Positions 30,740 to 40,325 are shown, counted from the stretch's first letter. The stretch is 64,000 nt of DNA from Bradyrhizobium sp. 190 (GCF_023073415.1 NZ_JADPJL010000035.1:1-64000), one strand, 5' to 3'. Program-made: numbers and translations. Notes: generated by a model from the letters alone, not told the origin.

Positions 30740-32536
30740 TTACTTCGCCTCCGCCCGCTTCGGCGGGGTGGCCGGCCACGACTTCACCAGCGTGTCGTAG
30801 TCGACGGTTTCGCCCTTCGGCTTTTCGTTCGCCAGCTTGCGCTGGGGCGCGATGTTGCCGTCCTTCGCGGACTTGGCGAACCAGTACTCGGCCGTCTCCT
30901 TCTTGTTCAGCTTCGGCCCGCACTCTTTCTGCACGCCGGATTTCTCCAGACGCTCGAGCACCGAGTCCTGGGCTGCTGCCAGCGCATCCATCGCCGCCTG
31001 CGGTGTCTTCGCTCCCGACGACGCATCGCCGATGTTCTGCCACCACAATTGCGCGAGCTTCGGATAGTCAGGCACGTTGTTGCCGGTCGGGGTCCACTGC
31101 ACGCGCGCCGGCGAGCGATAGAACTCGATCAGGCCGCCGAGCTTCGGCGCACGTTCAGTAAAGGACTTATCCCAGATGTCGGATTCACGAACGAAGGTGA
31201 GGCCGACATGGCTCTTCTTCAAGGACACCGTCTTGGAGTTGATGAACTGCAGATAGAGCCAGGCCGCCTTGCGGCGATCGGGCGGGGTCGACTTCAGGAG
31301 CGTCGACGAGCCGGCATCCTGGTAACCGAGCTTCATGCCCTCTTTCCAGTACGAGCCGTGCGGCGACGGCGCCATGCGCCACTTCGGCGTGCCGTCCGCA
31401 TTCACGACCGGAATACCGGGCTTCACCATGTCGGCGGTGAAGGCGGTGTACCAGAAGATCTGCTGCGCGATCGCACCTTGTGCCGGCACCGGTCCCGATT
31501 CGGAGAAGGTCATGCCCAGCGCCTGCGGCGGGGCATACTTCTTCATCCAGTCGAGATATTTGACGATCGAATAGACCGCCGCCGGGCCGTTGGTGTCGCC
31601 GCCGCGCTCGACGGACGAGCCGACGGGACGGCAGCCTTCCATCCGGATGCCCCATTCATCGACCGGCTTGCCGTTCGGGATGCCCTTGTCGCCGTTGCCG
31701 GCCATCGACAGCCAGGCGTCGGTGAAACGCCAGCCGAGCGAGGGATCCTTCTTGCCATAGTCCATGTGGCCATAGACCTTGACGCCGTTGATCTCCTTGA
31801 TGTCGTTGGTGAAGAACTCGGCGATGTCTTCATAGGCCGACCAGTTCACGGGAACGCCGAGCTCGTAGCCGTACTTTGCCTTGAACTTGGCCTTGTAGTC
31901 CGGATTGGAGAACCAGTCGTAGCGGAACCAATAGAGGTTCGCGAACTGCTGGTCGGGAAGCTGATAGAGCTTGCCGTCCGGGCCGGTGGTGAAGGACTTG
32001 CCGATGAAGTCGTTGACGTCGAGCTGCGGATTGGTGACGTCCTTGCCCTCGCCGCTCATGTAGTCCGACAGGATCACGGTCTGGCCGTAACGGAAGTGCG
32101 TTCCGATCAGGTCGGAATCGTTGATCCAGCCGTCATAAACGTTCTTGCCGGACTGCATCTGTGTCTGCAGCTTCTCGACGACGTCGCCTTCCTGGATCAG
32201 GTCGTGCTTGACCTTGATGCCGGTGATCTCGGTGAAGGCTTTCGCCAGCGTGCGCGATTCATACTCATGCGTCGTGATCGTTTCCGACACGACGTTGATT
32301 TCCATGCCCTTGAACGGAGCTGCTGCCTTTTCGAACCACTGCAGCTCCTTCAACTGGTCGGCCTTCGACAAGGTCGAGGGCTGGAATTCGCTGTCGATCC
32401 ACCTTTGATTGACGGCGTCGTCCGCACGAGCGGGTGCGGCAATCGTAACCGAAGCCGCGATCAGCGCAGCCGCGCTGGTCATCGTCAGAAAGCTCTCCTT
32501 GGTCAAGGGACCGTTTCTTCCTCTCAAGCGTCGCAT
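30740..32536 (-). CDS. glpV: Glycerol ABC transporter substrate-binding protein GlpV
   Basis: 598 residues. A twin-basic n-region and hydrophobic core (TMTSAAALIAASVTIAAPARA) form the signal peptide. The large family-1-type solute-binding fold has ITGIKVKHDLIQEGDVVEKL, GKLYQLPDQQFANLYWFRYD and PPDRRKAAWLYLQFINSKT. Being near 600 residues, it is much larger than UgpB, as known for rhizobial GlpV. It sits last in a gene order glpR-glpD-glpS-glpT-glpP-glpQ-glpU-glpV identical to that described for the Rhizobium leguminosarum glycerol transporter. ATG 32536 follows CCGGAGGATCC. Substrate: glycerol by homology; confirm experimentally. Confidence 0.85.
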   Translation of the reverse strand: MRRLRGRNGPLTKESFLTMTSAAALIAASVTIAAPARADDAVNQRWIDSEFQPSTLSKADQLKELQWFEKAAAPFKGMEINVVSETITTHEYESRTLAKAFTEITGIKVKHDLIQEGDVVEKLQTQMQSGKNVYDGWINDSDLIGTHFRYGQTVILSDYMSGEGKDVTNPQLDVNDFIGKSFTTGPDGKLYQLPDQQFANLYWFRYDWFSNPDYKAKFKAKYGYELGVPVNWSAYEDIAEFFTNDIKEINGVKVYGHMDYGKKDPSLGWRFTDAWLSMAGNGDKGIPNGKPVDEWGIRMEGCRPVGSSVERGGDTNGPAAVYSIVKYLDWMKKYAPPQALGMTFSESGPVPAQGAIAQQIFWYTAFTADMVKPGIPVVNADGTPKWRMAPSPHGSYWKEGMKLGYQDAGSSTLLKSTPPDRRKAAWLYLQFINSKTVSLKKSHVGLTFVRESDIWDKSFTERAPKLGGLIEFYRSPARVQWTPTGNNVPDYPKLAQLWWQNIGDASSGAKTPQAAMDALAAAQDSVLERLEKSGVQKECGPKLNKKETAEYWFAKSAKDGNIAPQRKLANEKPKGETVDYDTLVKSWPATPPKRAEAK

Positions 32537-32610
32537 GTTGGATCCTCCGGTTGCAGCGACAAACACAAACTCAGGCCCGGGTTGATCCCGGATCTGCTCT
32601 TCTTCGCTGT

Positions 32611-32937
32611 TCAGACGGTGCGGAAAATCGCAACGGCCGAGACAAGCGAAATCAGGGTTGCGAGCCACAGGCTCGATATTTCAACGCCCTCTCCGATCGG
32701 AAGCGTCAGAAGCGGGTCGATGCCGACAAGGGCGATCCACAACAGATGGATGACGGCGGCGAGCACCAGCGAAATGAACAGGCGGTCGCCGCGCGTGGTC
32801 GGAATGCGCAGTACGCCGACGCGTTCGGCTTCGGGATAGGCGGCCGCAAGCCACGTCATCACGCCGAGCGTCAGCGCCAGCATCACGAAGAAGATCGCGG
32901 TCGGCAGCGTCCAGGCCATCCATGCGATGTGCTCCAT
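32611..32937 (-). CDS. glpU: Small membrane subunit GlpU (DUF2160)
   Basis: 108 residues with three hydrophobic segments (about 11-33, 52-72, 88-106). It matches in position and length the small membrane protein GlpU of rhizobial glycerol transporters. The segment AAYPEAERVGVLRIPTTRGDRLF lies in the first loop. Its precise role in the transporter is not known. Two bases separate it from glpQ. Confidence 0.8.
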   Translation of the reverse strand: MEHIAWMAWTLPTAIFFVMLALTLGVMTWLAAAYPEAERVGVLRIPTTRGDRLFISLVLAAVIHLLWIALVGIDPLLTLPIGEGVEISSLWLATLISLVSAVAIFRTV

Positions 32938-32939
32938 GG

Positions 32940-33746
32940 CTACACCCGTCCCAGCGCGAAACCGCGCGCGATGTAGTTACGGACGAACCAGATCACCAGG
33001 GCGCCCGGGATGATGGTGAGCACGCCGGCGGCCGCCAGCAGCCCCCAATCCATGCCAGCGGCCGAGACCGTGCGGGTCATGATGGCCGAGATCGGTTTGG
33101 CGTTGACCGAGGTCAACGTGCGCGCCAGCAGCAGTTCGACCCAGGAGAACATGAAGCAGAAGAACGCGGCGACGCCGATGCCGCTCGCGATCAGCGGCAC
33201 CAATATTTTGACGAAGAAGCGCGGGAACGAATAGCCGTCGAGGAACGCGGTCTCGTCGATCTCGCGCGGCACGCCGGATACGAAGCCTTCGAGAATCCAC
33301 ACCGCCAGCGGCACATTGAAGATGCAATGCGCGAGCGCTACCGCCCATGGCGTATCGAACAAATTAATCGCCGAATAGAGATTGAAGAACGGCAGCGCAA
33401 ATACCGCCGCCGGCGCCATGCGGTTCGACAGCAGCCAGAAGAACAGATGCTTGTCGCCGAGGAAGCGGTAGCGCGAGAAGGCGTAGGCCGCCGGCAACGC
33501 CACCGCGATCGAGATTACGGTATTGATCAGAACATAGGTCAGCGAGTTGATGTAGCCGGAATACCAGCTCTCGTCGGTGAAGATGCGCTTGTAGTTCTCC
33601 AGCGTAGGCTGGTGCGGCCACAGCGTCATGGTGGTGACGATCTCGGTGTTGGTCTTGAAGCTCATGTTGACGAGCCAGTAGATCGGCAACAGCAGGAAGA
33701 TCAGGAACACCACCATGATGATGCGGCGGCCGGGAATCGTGTTCAT
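32940..33746 (-). CDS. glpQ: Glycerol ABC transporter permease GlpQ
   Basis: 268 residues, about six membrane segments, MalG-type. The EAA loop reads EIDETAFLDGYSFPRFFVKILVP without its first Ala-Ala but with the conserved G-x9-P spacing (G, then P). N-terminus MNTIPGRRIIMVVFLIFLLLP. The start ATG shares one base with the glpP stop (TGATG), so the two are coupled. Confidence 0.85.
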   Translation of the reverse strand: MNTIPGRRIIMVVFLIFLLLPIYWLVNMSFKTNTEIVTTMTLWPHQPTLENYKRIFTDESWYSGYINSLTYVLINTVISIAVALPAAYAFSRYRFLGDKHLFFWLLSNRMAPAAVFALPFFNLYSAINLFDTPWAVALAHCIFNVPLAVWILEGFVSGVPREIDETAFLDGYSFPRFFVKILVPLIASGIGVAAFFCFMFSWVELLLARTLTSVNAKPISAIMTRTVSAAGMDWGLLAAAGVLTIIPGALVIWFVRNYIARGFALGRV

Positions 33747-34648
33747 CACGCGGCTCCCTTTTTCTCGGGACGCTCGGCCCCGGCGTTGGTCATCACGGTG
33801 TAGAAGATCCAGCACACGATCAGGATGATCAGATTGTAGACCAGCGAAAGGGCCGCGGCCTTGCCGAGGTCGAACTGCCCGAGCGCGATCTTGACCAGTT
33901 CGATCGAAACGAAGGTGGTCGAGTTGCCGGGGCCGCCGCCGGTCACGACGAACGGCTCGGTGTAAATCATGAAACTGTCCATGAAGCGCAGCAGCACCGC
34001 GATCAGGAGCACGCGGTTCATCTTCGGCAACTGGATCGCCTTGAACACCGCCCAGCGCGAGGCGCCGTCGATCTGCGCCGCCTGGTAATAGGCGTCGGGA
34101 ATCGACTTCAGCCCGGCGTAGCACAGCAGTGCAACGAGGCTGGTCCAGTGCCAGACGTCCATCACGATGACGGTGGCCCAGGCATCGAACTCGTTGGAGA
34201 CGTAATTATAGTCGATGCCGAGGCTGTTGAGCGTATAGCCAAGCAGGCCGATATCGGGCCGGCCAAAAATCTGCCAGATCGTTCCGACCACGTTCCACGG
34301 GATCAACAACGGCAGCGCCAGAATCACGAGGCATACGGCAACCGTCCAGCCCTGGCGCGGCATCGACAGCGCCACCACGATGCCGAGCGGCACCTCGATC
34401 GCCAGGATGATGGCGGAGAACAGCAGGTTGCGGCCGAGCGAGGCCAGAAAGCGCCCGCCGAGATCCGTCGAGGGATCGAGCAATTCCTTGAACCAGCCGA
34501 CGCCGTTCCAGAAGAACTGGTTGTTGCCGAACGTGTCCTGCATCGAATAGTTCACGACCGTCATCAGCGGCAGGACCGCGGAGAACGCGACCACCAGGAA
34601 TACCGGCAGCACCAGGAACCAGGCCTTCTGGTTGATGGTCTTGTCCAT
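33746..34648 (-). CDS. glpP: Glycerol ABC transporter permease GlpP
   Basis: 300 residues, MalF/UgpA-type inner-membrane permease with about six spans. EAA-type loop IPDAYYQAAQIDGASRWAVF-KAIQLPKM. The segment FMIYTEPFVVTGGGPGNSTT is typical of sugar permeases. The start overlaps the glpT stop by one base and its stop overlaps the glpQ start. Pairs with GlpQ. Confidence 0.88.
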   Translation of the reverse strand: MDKTINQKAWFLVLPVFLVVAFSAVLPLMTVVNYSMQDTFGNNQFFWNGVGWFKELLDPSTDLGGRFLASLGRNLLFSAIILAIEVPLGIVVALSMPRQGWTVAVCLVILALPLLIPWNVVGTIWQIFGRPDIGLLGYTLNSLGIDYNYVSNEFDAWATVIVMDVWHWTSLVALLCYAGLKSIPDAYYQAAQIDGASRWAVFKAIQLPKMNRVLLIAVLLRFMDSFMIYTEPFVVTGGGPGNSTTFVSIELVKIALGQFDLGKAAALSLVYNLIILIVCWIFYTVMTNAGAERPEKKGAA

Positions 34649-35733
34649 CAGGCTACCCCCTCGACCAGACGGCTGTCGGCATAGACGTGAACATGGGCGG
34701 GATCGAACACGAGCCCGACCATGTTGTCGGGAACGGAAAATCCCGGAGGCACCCGGGCGGAAAACTTTGCGTCGCCGACGCGAACGCGGGCGAAGCGGAC
34801 GCGGCCGAGATCGTCGATGCGCTCGATCGTGGCCGACAACAGCCCGGATGCGGGCGCCGCGACATGGAGGAATTCCGGCCGCACGCCGATCTCGATTTTC
34901 GCGCCCGCCGGAAGCACGCCGTAATTGCGGTGCAAGCCGATGATATGGCCATCGACGCGCGCTTCGTGTCCGCTTACCGCGGCCGGCACGATGTTCATGC
35001 CGGGCGACCCGATGAAATAGCCAACAAAAGTATGCGCGGGCTTGTCGAACAGTTCGGCCGGCGTGCCGCTCTGCACAACGCGTCCGTCATGCATGACGAC
35101 GACGGTGTCGGCAAAGGTCAGCGCCTCGGTCTGGTCGTGGGTGACGTAGATCATCGTCAGATCGAGCTCGCGATGCAGCGCTTTCAGTTTCGAGCGCAAC
35201 TGCCATTTCAACTCGGGATCGATCACCGTCAGCGGCTCATCGAACAATACTGCCGCGACATCGGAGCGGACGAGGCCGCGGCCGAGCGAGATCTTCTGCT
35301 TGGCGTCCGCGGTCAGGCGCGTCGCCTTGCGGCCAAGCCAGGGCGTGAGATCGAGCAGATCGGCAATTTGCTTAACCCGCGCGTCGACCTCGACCTTCGG
35401 CACGCCGCGGTTCTTCAGCGGGAATGCGAGGTTCTGCCCGACTGTCATGGTGTCGTAGATAACCGGAAACTGGAACACCTGCGCGATATTGCGCTTCTGG
35501 GTTGACAGCGGTGTGATGTCGGCGCCGTCGAACAGGATCTTTCCGCGCGACGGCGTAACGATGCCGGAGATCAAATTGAGCAGCGTGGTCTTGCCGCAGC
35601 CGGAAGGCCCCAGCAGCGCATAGGCGCCACCCTGCCGCCAGGTCATCGTCACCGGCTTCAGCGCAAACGAATCCGCCGGCGCGTCATTGCCGCCATAGGA
35701 ATGCGCGAGATCGACGAGGTCAATGCGGGCCAT
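34648..35733 (-). CDS. glpT: Glycerol ABC transporter ATPase GlpT
   Basis: 361 residues. Walker A LGPSGCGKTTLL (about 38-49), Walker B AAVLFDEPLTVID, H-loop VTHDQTEAL, and a C-terminal MalK-like regulatory domain. The ABC signature reads KQKISLGRGL rather than LSGGQ, a clear departure also expected for GlpT in this family. Works with GlpS as a heterodimer. Gap to glpS is 12 bp. Confidence 0.85.
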   Translation of the reverse strand: MARIDLVDLAHSYGGNDAPADSFALKPVTMTWRQGGAYALLGPSGCGKTTLLNLISGIVTPSRGKILFDGADITPLSTQKRNIAQVFQFPVIYDTMTVGQNLAFPLKNRGVPKVEVDARVKQIADLLDLTPWLGRKATRLTADAKQKISLGRGLVRSDVAAVLFDEPLTVIDPELKWQLRSKLKALHRELDLTMIYVTHDQTEALTFADTVVVMHDGRVVQSGTPAELFDKPAHTFVGYFIGSPGMNIVPAAVSGHEARVDGHIIGLHRNYGVLPAGAKIEIGVRPEFLHVAAPASGLLSATIERIDDLGRVRFARVRVGDAKFSARVPPGFSVPDNMVGLVFDPAHVHVYADSRLVEGVA

Positions 35734-35745
35734 GTCGCATCTCCC

Positions 35746-36888
35746 TCACGAGCTTTTGCTTTTTGACGCGTTTTCTTCACGCGAACCGCTACGCACTTCG
35801 CTTGAAAACGCTTTGCCACCCGGCGCGGCGACCAGGCGGTCGGCGGCGTCGAACACGAAGACATTGTCGGGATCGAGCACGGCATCGAGCACATGGCCGG
35901 GCTCGTATTCATGCACGCCCTGCAGCACCGCGACCCAATTGGAAGCGCCGCGGTTGAGATGCACGAAGCTTTCGGAGCCGGTGATCTCGGTCACGGTGAC
36001 GGTGGCATGAAAGGCGTGGCGCCCGGCAATGCCGTTGGCCACCTCGAGCTGATGGGCGCGGAAGCCGACGCGATAGGGACCGTCGGGGAGCGATGCGTAG
36101 AGGCCGGTGGCCGGCGCCTGGATGCCGCCGGCATATGCGACCTGCCCGTTCTTCTTCTCGATACCGACGATGTTGAGCGGCGGATCGGAGAACACCTGCG
36201 CCACCCGCAGCGTGCCGGGATGACGATAGACATTCGAGGTATAGCCGGCCTGAAGCACCTCACCTTCCCACATGCACACGGTGTCGCCGCCGAGCAGCAG
36301 GGCTTCTGAAGGTTCGGTGGTCGCGTAGACGAAGATCGCGCCCGACGCCTCGAAGATGCGCGGCAGTTCGGCGCGCAGCTCCTCGCGCAGCTTGTAATCG
36401 AGATTGGCCAGCGGCTCGTCCAGCAGAACCAGATCGGCGCCCTTGACCAGCGCGCGCGCAATCGCGGTGCGCTGCTGCTGTCCGCCGGACAATTGCAGCG
36501 GCGTGCGCTTCAGATAGGGCTCGAGCCGCAGGAGTTTCGCGGCTTCCTGGACGCGCCTGTCGATTTCCTCGCGCGGCCGGCCCTGCACCCGCAACGGCGA
36601 AGCGATGTTCTCATAGACCGTCAGCGAGGGGTAGTTGATGAACTGCTGATAAACCATCGCGACCGAGCGTTGCCGCACGTCGAACCCGGTGACATCCTTG
36701 CCCTCGACCAGCACGCGGCCGGTCGTCGGCCGGTCGAGGCCGGCAAGCAGCCGCATGATTGAGGTCTTGCCCGACAGCGTCGGTCCGAGCAGCACGCTCA
36801 GCGTGCCGCGCTCGAGCGTCAGCGAGACATCGCGAATGGTCGCCATGCCGTCCACGGTTCGCGTGACGTGTTCGAGCGTGACGCTCAT
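35746..36888 (-). CDS. glpS: Glycerol ABC transporter ATPase GlpS
   Basis: 380 residues. Walker A LGPTLSGKTSIM (note Leu-Ser replacing Gly-Cys/Ser), full signature LSGGQQQRTAIARAL, Walker B LVLLDEPLANLD, and a switch region YATTEPSEALLLGG in which the usual H-loop His is replaced (TTEPSEA instead of THDQ.EA). GlpT has the reverse pattern: intact H-loop but degenerate signature. Together the pair would have one complete ATP site. Overlaps glpD by 4 bp. Confidence 0.85.
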   Translation of the reverse strand: MSVTLEHVTRTVDGMATIRDVSLTLERGTLSVLLGPTLSGKTSIMRLLAGLDRPTTGRVLVEGKDVTGFDVRQRSVAMVYQQFINYPSLTVYENIASPLRVQGRPREEIDRRVQEAAKLLRLEPYLKRTPLQLSGGQQQRTAIARALVKGADLVLLDEPLANLDYKLREELRAELPRIFEASGAIFVYATTEPSEALLLGGDTVCMWEGEVLQAGYTSNVYRHPGTLRVAQVFSDPPLNIVGIEKKNGQVAYAGGIQAPATGLYASLPDGPYRVGFRAHQLEVANGIAGRHAFHATVTVTEITGSESFVHLNRGASNWVAVLQGVHEYEPGHVLDAVLDPDNVFVFDAADRLVAAPGGKAFSSEVRSGSREENASKSKSS

Positions 36889-38429
36889 GACCGCCCTCCC
36901 ACTTCACGCAAGGGACGTTCGCCGGAGCCGCGGTGGGCCTTGATCCACTCGTCGAGGGCTGTGATTTCTTCTGCCGACAGCCGCAATCCAAGCTTGGATC
37001 TTCGCCACACGATGTCTTCGGCGCTACAGGCCCATTCGTTCGCGATCAGGTACCTGACTTCGCTTTCCGTAAGGGTAGCGCCGAACGACTGGCCGAGGTC
37101 GGCAAAAGATTTCGCGTTGCCGAGCAATTTTGTCGCACGCGTGCCATAGGCATGCGCGAGCCGGTTGGCATGCGCCGGATCGAGGAACGGATACTCCCGC
37201 GTCAGTTCCGCCGACAGCGCGGCGACCGCCGAAACATCCATGTCGCCGCCCGGCAGCGGCGCCTTGCCGGTCCAGCCTTCCTTCTCTTTCGCGCTGCGCA
37301 GATAGGGCGCGAGCCGTTCCAGCGCTTCTTCCGCCAGGCGCCGATAGGTCGTGATCTTGCCGCCATAGATCGACAGTAATGGCGCGCCACCGGGCGTATC
37401 GAGTTCGAACACATAATCGCGGGTCGCAGCTTTCGCTTCGCTGGCGCCGTCGTCATAGAGCGGGCGCACGCCGGAATAGGTCCAGACGACATCGGCGGGC
37501 AGCACCGGCTTCTTCAGGTACTCGCTGGCGGAGGCGCAGAGATATTGAATCTCCTCAGGGCTGGCTTTCACCTTGGCCGGATCGCCGTCGTAATCGCGAT
37601 CGGTGGTTCCAATCAGTGTGAAATCGTTCTGGTAGGGAATGACGAAGATGATGCGGCCGTCGGCGTTCTGAAACATGTAAGCGCGATCGTGCTCATAGAG
37701 CTTGCGCACCACGATGTGCGAACCCTGCACCAGCCGCACTTTCGCGCGCGCGTTGACGCCGGAGCCCGCGGACAGCACCTGTTCGACCCAGGGGCCGCCG
37801 GCGTTGACCAGCGCGCGCGCCTGAATGGTAGTGCGCGTGCCGCTGATCGTGTTCTCGGCGGTGACGTGCCAGATGCCGTCGACCTGCCTGATCTCGACCG
37901 CGCGCGAGCGGGTATGGATTTCGGCGCCGCGATCCGCCGCATCGCGTGCGGTGAGCACGACGAGGCGCGCATCATCGACGAAGCAGTCGGAATATTCGAA
38001 GCCTTTGCGGTAGCGGTTGGCGATCAAGGGTTTCCCCACCTCGTCATGGACGAGATCGACCGAGCGCGTCGGCGGCAGCAGATTCCGGCCGCCAATATGA
38101 TCGTACAGGAACAACCCCAGCCGGAGCAGCCAGGCCGGGCGCAAGCCGGAGTGGTGCGGCAAAACGAAACGCAACGGCCTGATAATGTGGGGCGCGATCT
38201 GCCAGAGGATTTCGCGCTCGATCAGCGCCTCGCGGACCAGCCGGAACTCGTAATATTCGAGATAGCGCAGGCCGCCATGCACCAGCTTGGTCGACCAGGA
38301 CGACGTCCCGCTCGCCAAATCATTCATTTCACACAGGAAAACAGAATTGCCCCGGCCCACCGCATCGCGCGCGATGCCGCAGCCGTTGATGCCGCCTCCG
38401 ACAATGGCGAGATCGAATACCCTGTCCAC
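36885..38429 (-). CDS. glpD: Glycerol-3-phosphate dehydrogenase GlpD
   Basis: 514 residues, FAD-dependent, membrane-associated. N-terminal Rossmann motif DLAIVGGGINGCGIARDA, then SGTSSWSTKLVHGGLRYLEY, VNAGGPWVEQVL, and LIGTTDRDYDGDP. C-terminal DAO_C-type domain. Oxidises glycerol-3-phosphate to DHAP and passes electrons to quinone. First gene of the transporter operon; no glpK is in the window. The operator-like words at 38474-38521 lie just upstream. Confidence 0.95.
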   Translation of the reverse strand: MDRVFDLAIVGGGINGCGIARDAVGRGNSVFLCEMNDLASGTSSWSTKLVHGGLRYLEYYEFRLVREALIEREILWQIAPHIIRPLRFVLPHHSGLRPAWLLRLGLFLYDHIGGRNLLPPTRSVDLVHDEVGKPLIANRYRKGFEYSDCFVDDARLVVLTARDAADRGAEIHTRSRAVEIRQVDGIWHVTAENTISGTRTTIQARALVNAGGPWVEQVLSAGSGVNARAKVRLVQGSHIVVRKLYEHDRAYMFQNADGRIIFVIPYQNDFTLIGTTDRDYDGDPAKVKASPEEIQYLCASASEYLKKPVLPADVVWTYSGVRPLYDDGASEAKAATRDYVFELDTPGGAPLLSIYGGKITTYRRLAEEALERLAPYLRSAKEKEGWTGKAPLPGGDMDVSAVAALSAELTREYPFLDPAHANRLAHAYGTRATKLLGNAKSFADLGQSFGATLTESEVRYLIANEWACSAEDIVWRRSKLGLRLSAEEITALDEWIKAHRGSGERPLREVGGRS

Positions 38430-38473
38430 CGAAACGCTTCCCCGGCAACCGCCCCTTCACTTCGGCGATTTTA

Positions 38474-38521
38474 CTTTCGGATTGGAGTTAATCACAAAGA
38501 AAAACGAAAGCAAGGCGAAAG
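38474..38521 (-). promoter_or_regulatory. CGAAAG half-sites, candidate GlpR operator
   Basis: CGAAAG occurs at 38505-38510 and 38516-38521, exactly 11 bp apart, and its inverse CTTTCG at 38474-38479, all 45-92 bp upstream of glpD. DeoR-family regulators often bind such repeated words. The divergence from a known GlpR operator cannot be checked here. Confidence 0.4.
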
Positions 38522-38596
38522 CTGCGGGCGCAGGTTGGGATTGAGGGCATTCTTTCGATGTACGGGGTGCCGGGTGTCGGGACGGCGGGGGCTTTC

Positions 38597-38767
38597 ATCC
38601 TTCGAGACGCCCTGGAGCCTGTCATCGGGCGCGCATTCGCGCGACCCATTGGCGGCTCCTCAGGATGACGTCTCGCACTTTCTCACTCGGGAAAACTCAT
38701 AGTGAGGAGCCGCCAACGGGTCCGCGCGTAGCGTAGCCCGATGACAGGCTCCGCGGCGTCTCGAACC
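38597..38767. repeat. Large imperfect inverted repeat, family F
   Basis: Left arm ATCCTTCGAGACGCC, GGAGCCTGTCATCGGGC, CATTGGCGGCTCCTCA; right arm TGAGGAGCCGCCAACGGG, GCCCGATGACAGGCTCC, GGCGTCTCGAA. It lies between glpR and glpD and could end the glpR transcript. Confidence 0.85.
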
Positions 38768-38794
38768 ATGTGGCCAATGATGGCGCCGATCGCG

Positions 38795-39625
38795 TTACTT
38801 CAACCGTACCACCGTCGACGCGGGCTCACCGGTGGGCTCGTCGATATCCGCCGCCGGCTTGTCCATCGCTTCCACCACCTCGATGCCGCGATGATTGCAG
38901 ATATTTGCGAGGCCCGCCGGCAGCGGCGCATCCGTCACAAAGGTCTGGATCTGGCTGAGATGGGCGATGCGCACCGGTGCGCTGCGGCGGAGCTTTGTCG
39001 AGTCCGCGACCAGCATGACGCTGCGCGCATTGGCAATGATCGCCTGCGCCGCCTGCACCTCGCGATAGTCGAAATCGAGCAGCGCGCCCTCCTCGTCGAT
39101 CGCGGATGCGCCGATGATGGCGTAGTCGACCTTGAACTGGCCGATCAGGCTGATTGCGGTCGAGCCGATCACCGCGCCGTCGGCGCGGCGCACCGCGCCT
39201 CCAGCCACAATCACTTCGATGCGCGGGTGCCGATACAAAAGCATCGCGACGTTGAGGTTGTTGGTGATGACGAGCAGGTCCTCATGCGAGGTCAGCGCGC
39301 TTGCGACTTCTTCCGTCGTGGTACCGATATTGATGAACAACGAGCAGCCGTTCGGAATCCGCGACGCCGCGGCAATGCCGATCGCCCGCTTCTCCTCCGC
39401 CGCCACGAAGCGCCGCGCCTCATAGGCGAGGTTTTCGACGCCGGAGGCGATGATGGCGCCGCCATGGATGCGGGTCAGCGAGCGCTGGTCGCAGAGGTCG
39501 TTGAGGTCCTTGCGGATGGTCTGCGCCGAAACCTCGAAACGCTTGGCGAGGTCTTCCACCATCACCCGGCCAAAGGCGCGGGCGATGTTGAGGATTTCAG
39601 TCTGACGGTGGGACAGTCCGGCCAT
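38795..39625 (-). CDS. glpR: DeoR-family repressor GlpR
   Basis: 276 residues from ATG 39625 (AAGGG upstream). N-terminal DeoR HTH: LSHRQTEILNIARAFGRVMV-EDLAKRFEVSAQTIRKDLNDL, then LTRIHGGAI. The C-terminal DeoR sugar-phosphate domain has FINIGTTTEEVA and LVADSTKLRR. Position upstream of glpD matches rhizobial glp loci. Glycerol-3-phosphate is the likely inducer, by homology. A repeat splits it from the operon, so it may be a separate transcript. Confidence 0.88.
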   Translation of the reverse strand: MAGLSHRQTEILNIARAFGRVMVEDLAKRFEVSAQTIRKDLNDLCDQRSLTRIHGGAIIASGVENLAYEARRFVAAEEKRAIGIAAASRIPNGCSLFINIGTTTEEVASALTSHEDLLVITNNLNVAMLLYRHPRIEVIVAGGAVRRADGAVIGSTAISLIGQFKVDYAIIGASAIDEEGALLDFDYREVQAAQAIIANARSVMLVADSTKLRRSAPVRIAHLSQIQTFVTDAPLPAGLANICNHRGIEVVEAMDKPAADIDEPTGEPASTVVRLK

Positions 39626-39860
39626 AGCGGCACCCTTGGGGCAATTGGGCTTGGGGCACAAAGTTGCCGTTATGGTGCGGCTGATTAGGGCTGCGGTCAA
39701 CGAGGGAGACCGGCCACGAAGGCGTTTGGCGGGGCGAAACGACGATCCTGGTTAAGGCGTGCCCGAAGCCATGCGAGCCCGCACCATGCGGGCGGCCGCT
39801 CGACAAAGCAATTTGTGGCTGCAACACTCTGATCACAACCAGAAACGAATGGAGGAAACC

Positions 39861-40310
39861 ATGAACATCGATCGCCGTCAGCTCGCCTTACCCGTGCTCG
39901 CACTTGGGCTTGGGCTCATGAGCGTCGTCCCCGCTTTTGCCGGTGCGGACGAGGATGCCATTGCGAAGCACGTCGAAGCCTTCCGTGCGGCGCAGGCGGC
40001 TGGCAATGCCGAGGGAATCGCCCCACTCTGCGCGGATGACCTGAGCTACAGCCACTCGAACGCCAAGGTCGACACCAAGGCGTCGCTTCTCGATGGCATC
40101 GCCAAGGCCAACTACAAATGGACGTCGCTCGAATACAAGGATCCCACGATCCGCGTCGTCGGCCCGACCGCCATCGTGCGCTTCAACTTCGTCGGCGAGC
40201 AGGAGTTCACCGACGGTAAGAAGACGCCGCAGAACCTGCACATCCTGATGAACTGGCAGAGGCAGGGCCCGGACTGGAAACTGCTGTCGCGGTCGGCCAC
40301 CAAGCTCTGA
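39861..40310 (+). CDS. Exported SnoaL/DUF4440-like protein
   Basis: 149 residues. Signal peptide LALPVLALGLGLMSVVPAFA, then an NTF2-like fold: IAKHVEAFRAAQAAGNAEGI, APLCADDLSYSHSNAKV, VVGPTAIVRFNFVGEQEF, and LHILMNWQRQGPDWKLLSRS. This is the DUF4440 pattern with a cone-shaped pocket. GGAGG precedes ATG 39861. Enzymatic role, if any, unknown; the only nearby gene across the divergent gap is glpR. Confidence 0.85.
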   Translation: MNIDRRQLALPVLALGLGLMSVVPAFAGADEDAIAKHVEAFRAAQAAGNAEGIAPLCADDLSYSHSNAKVDTKASLLDGIAKANYKWTSLEYKDPTIRVVGPTAIVRFNFVGEQEFTDGKKTPQNLHILMNWQRQGPDWKLLSRSATKL

Positions 40311-40325
40311 CGCCTGAAAGGTCCA

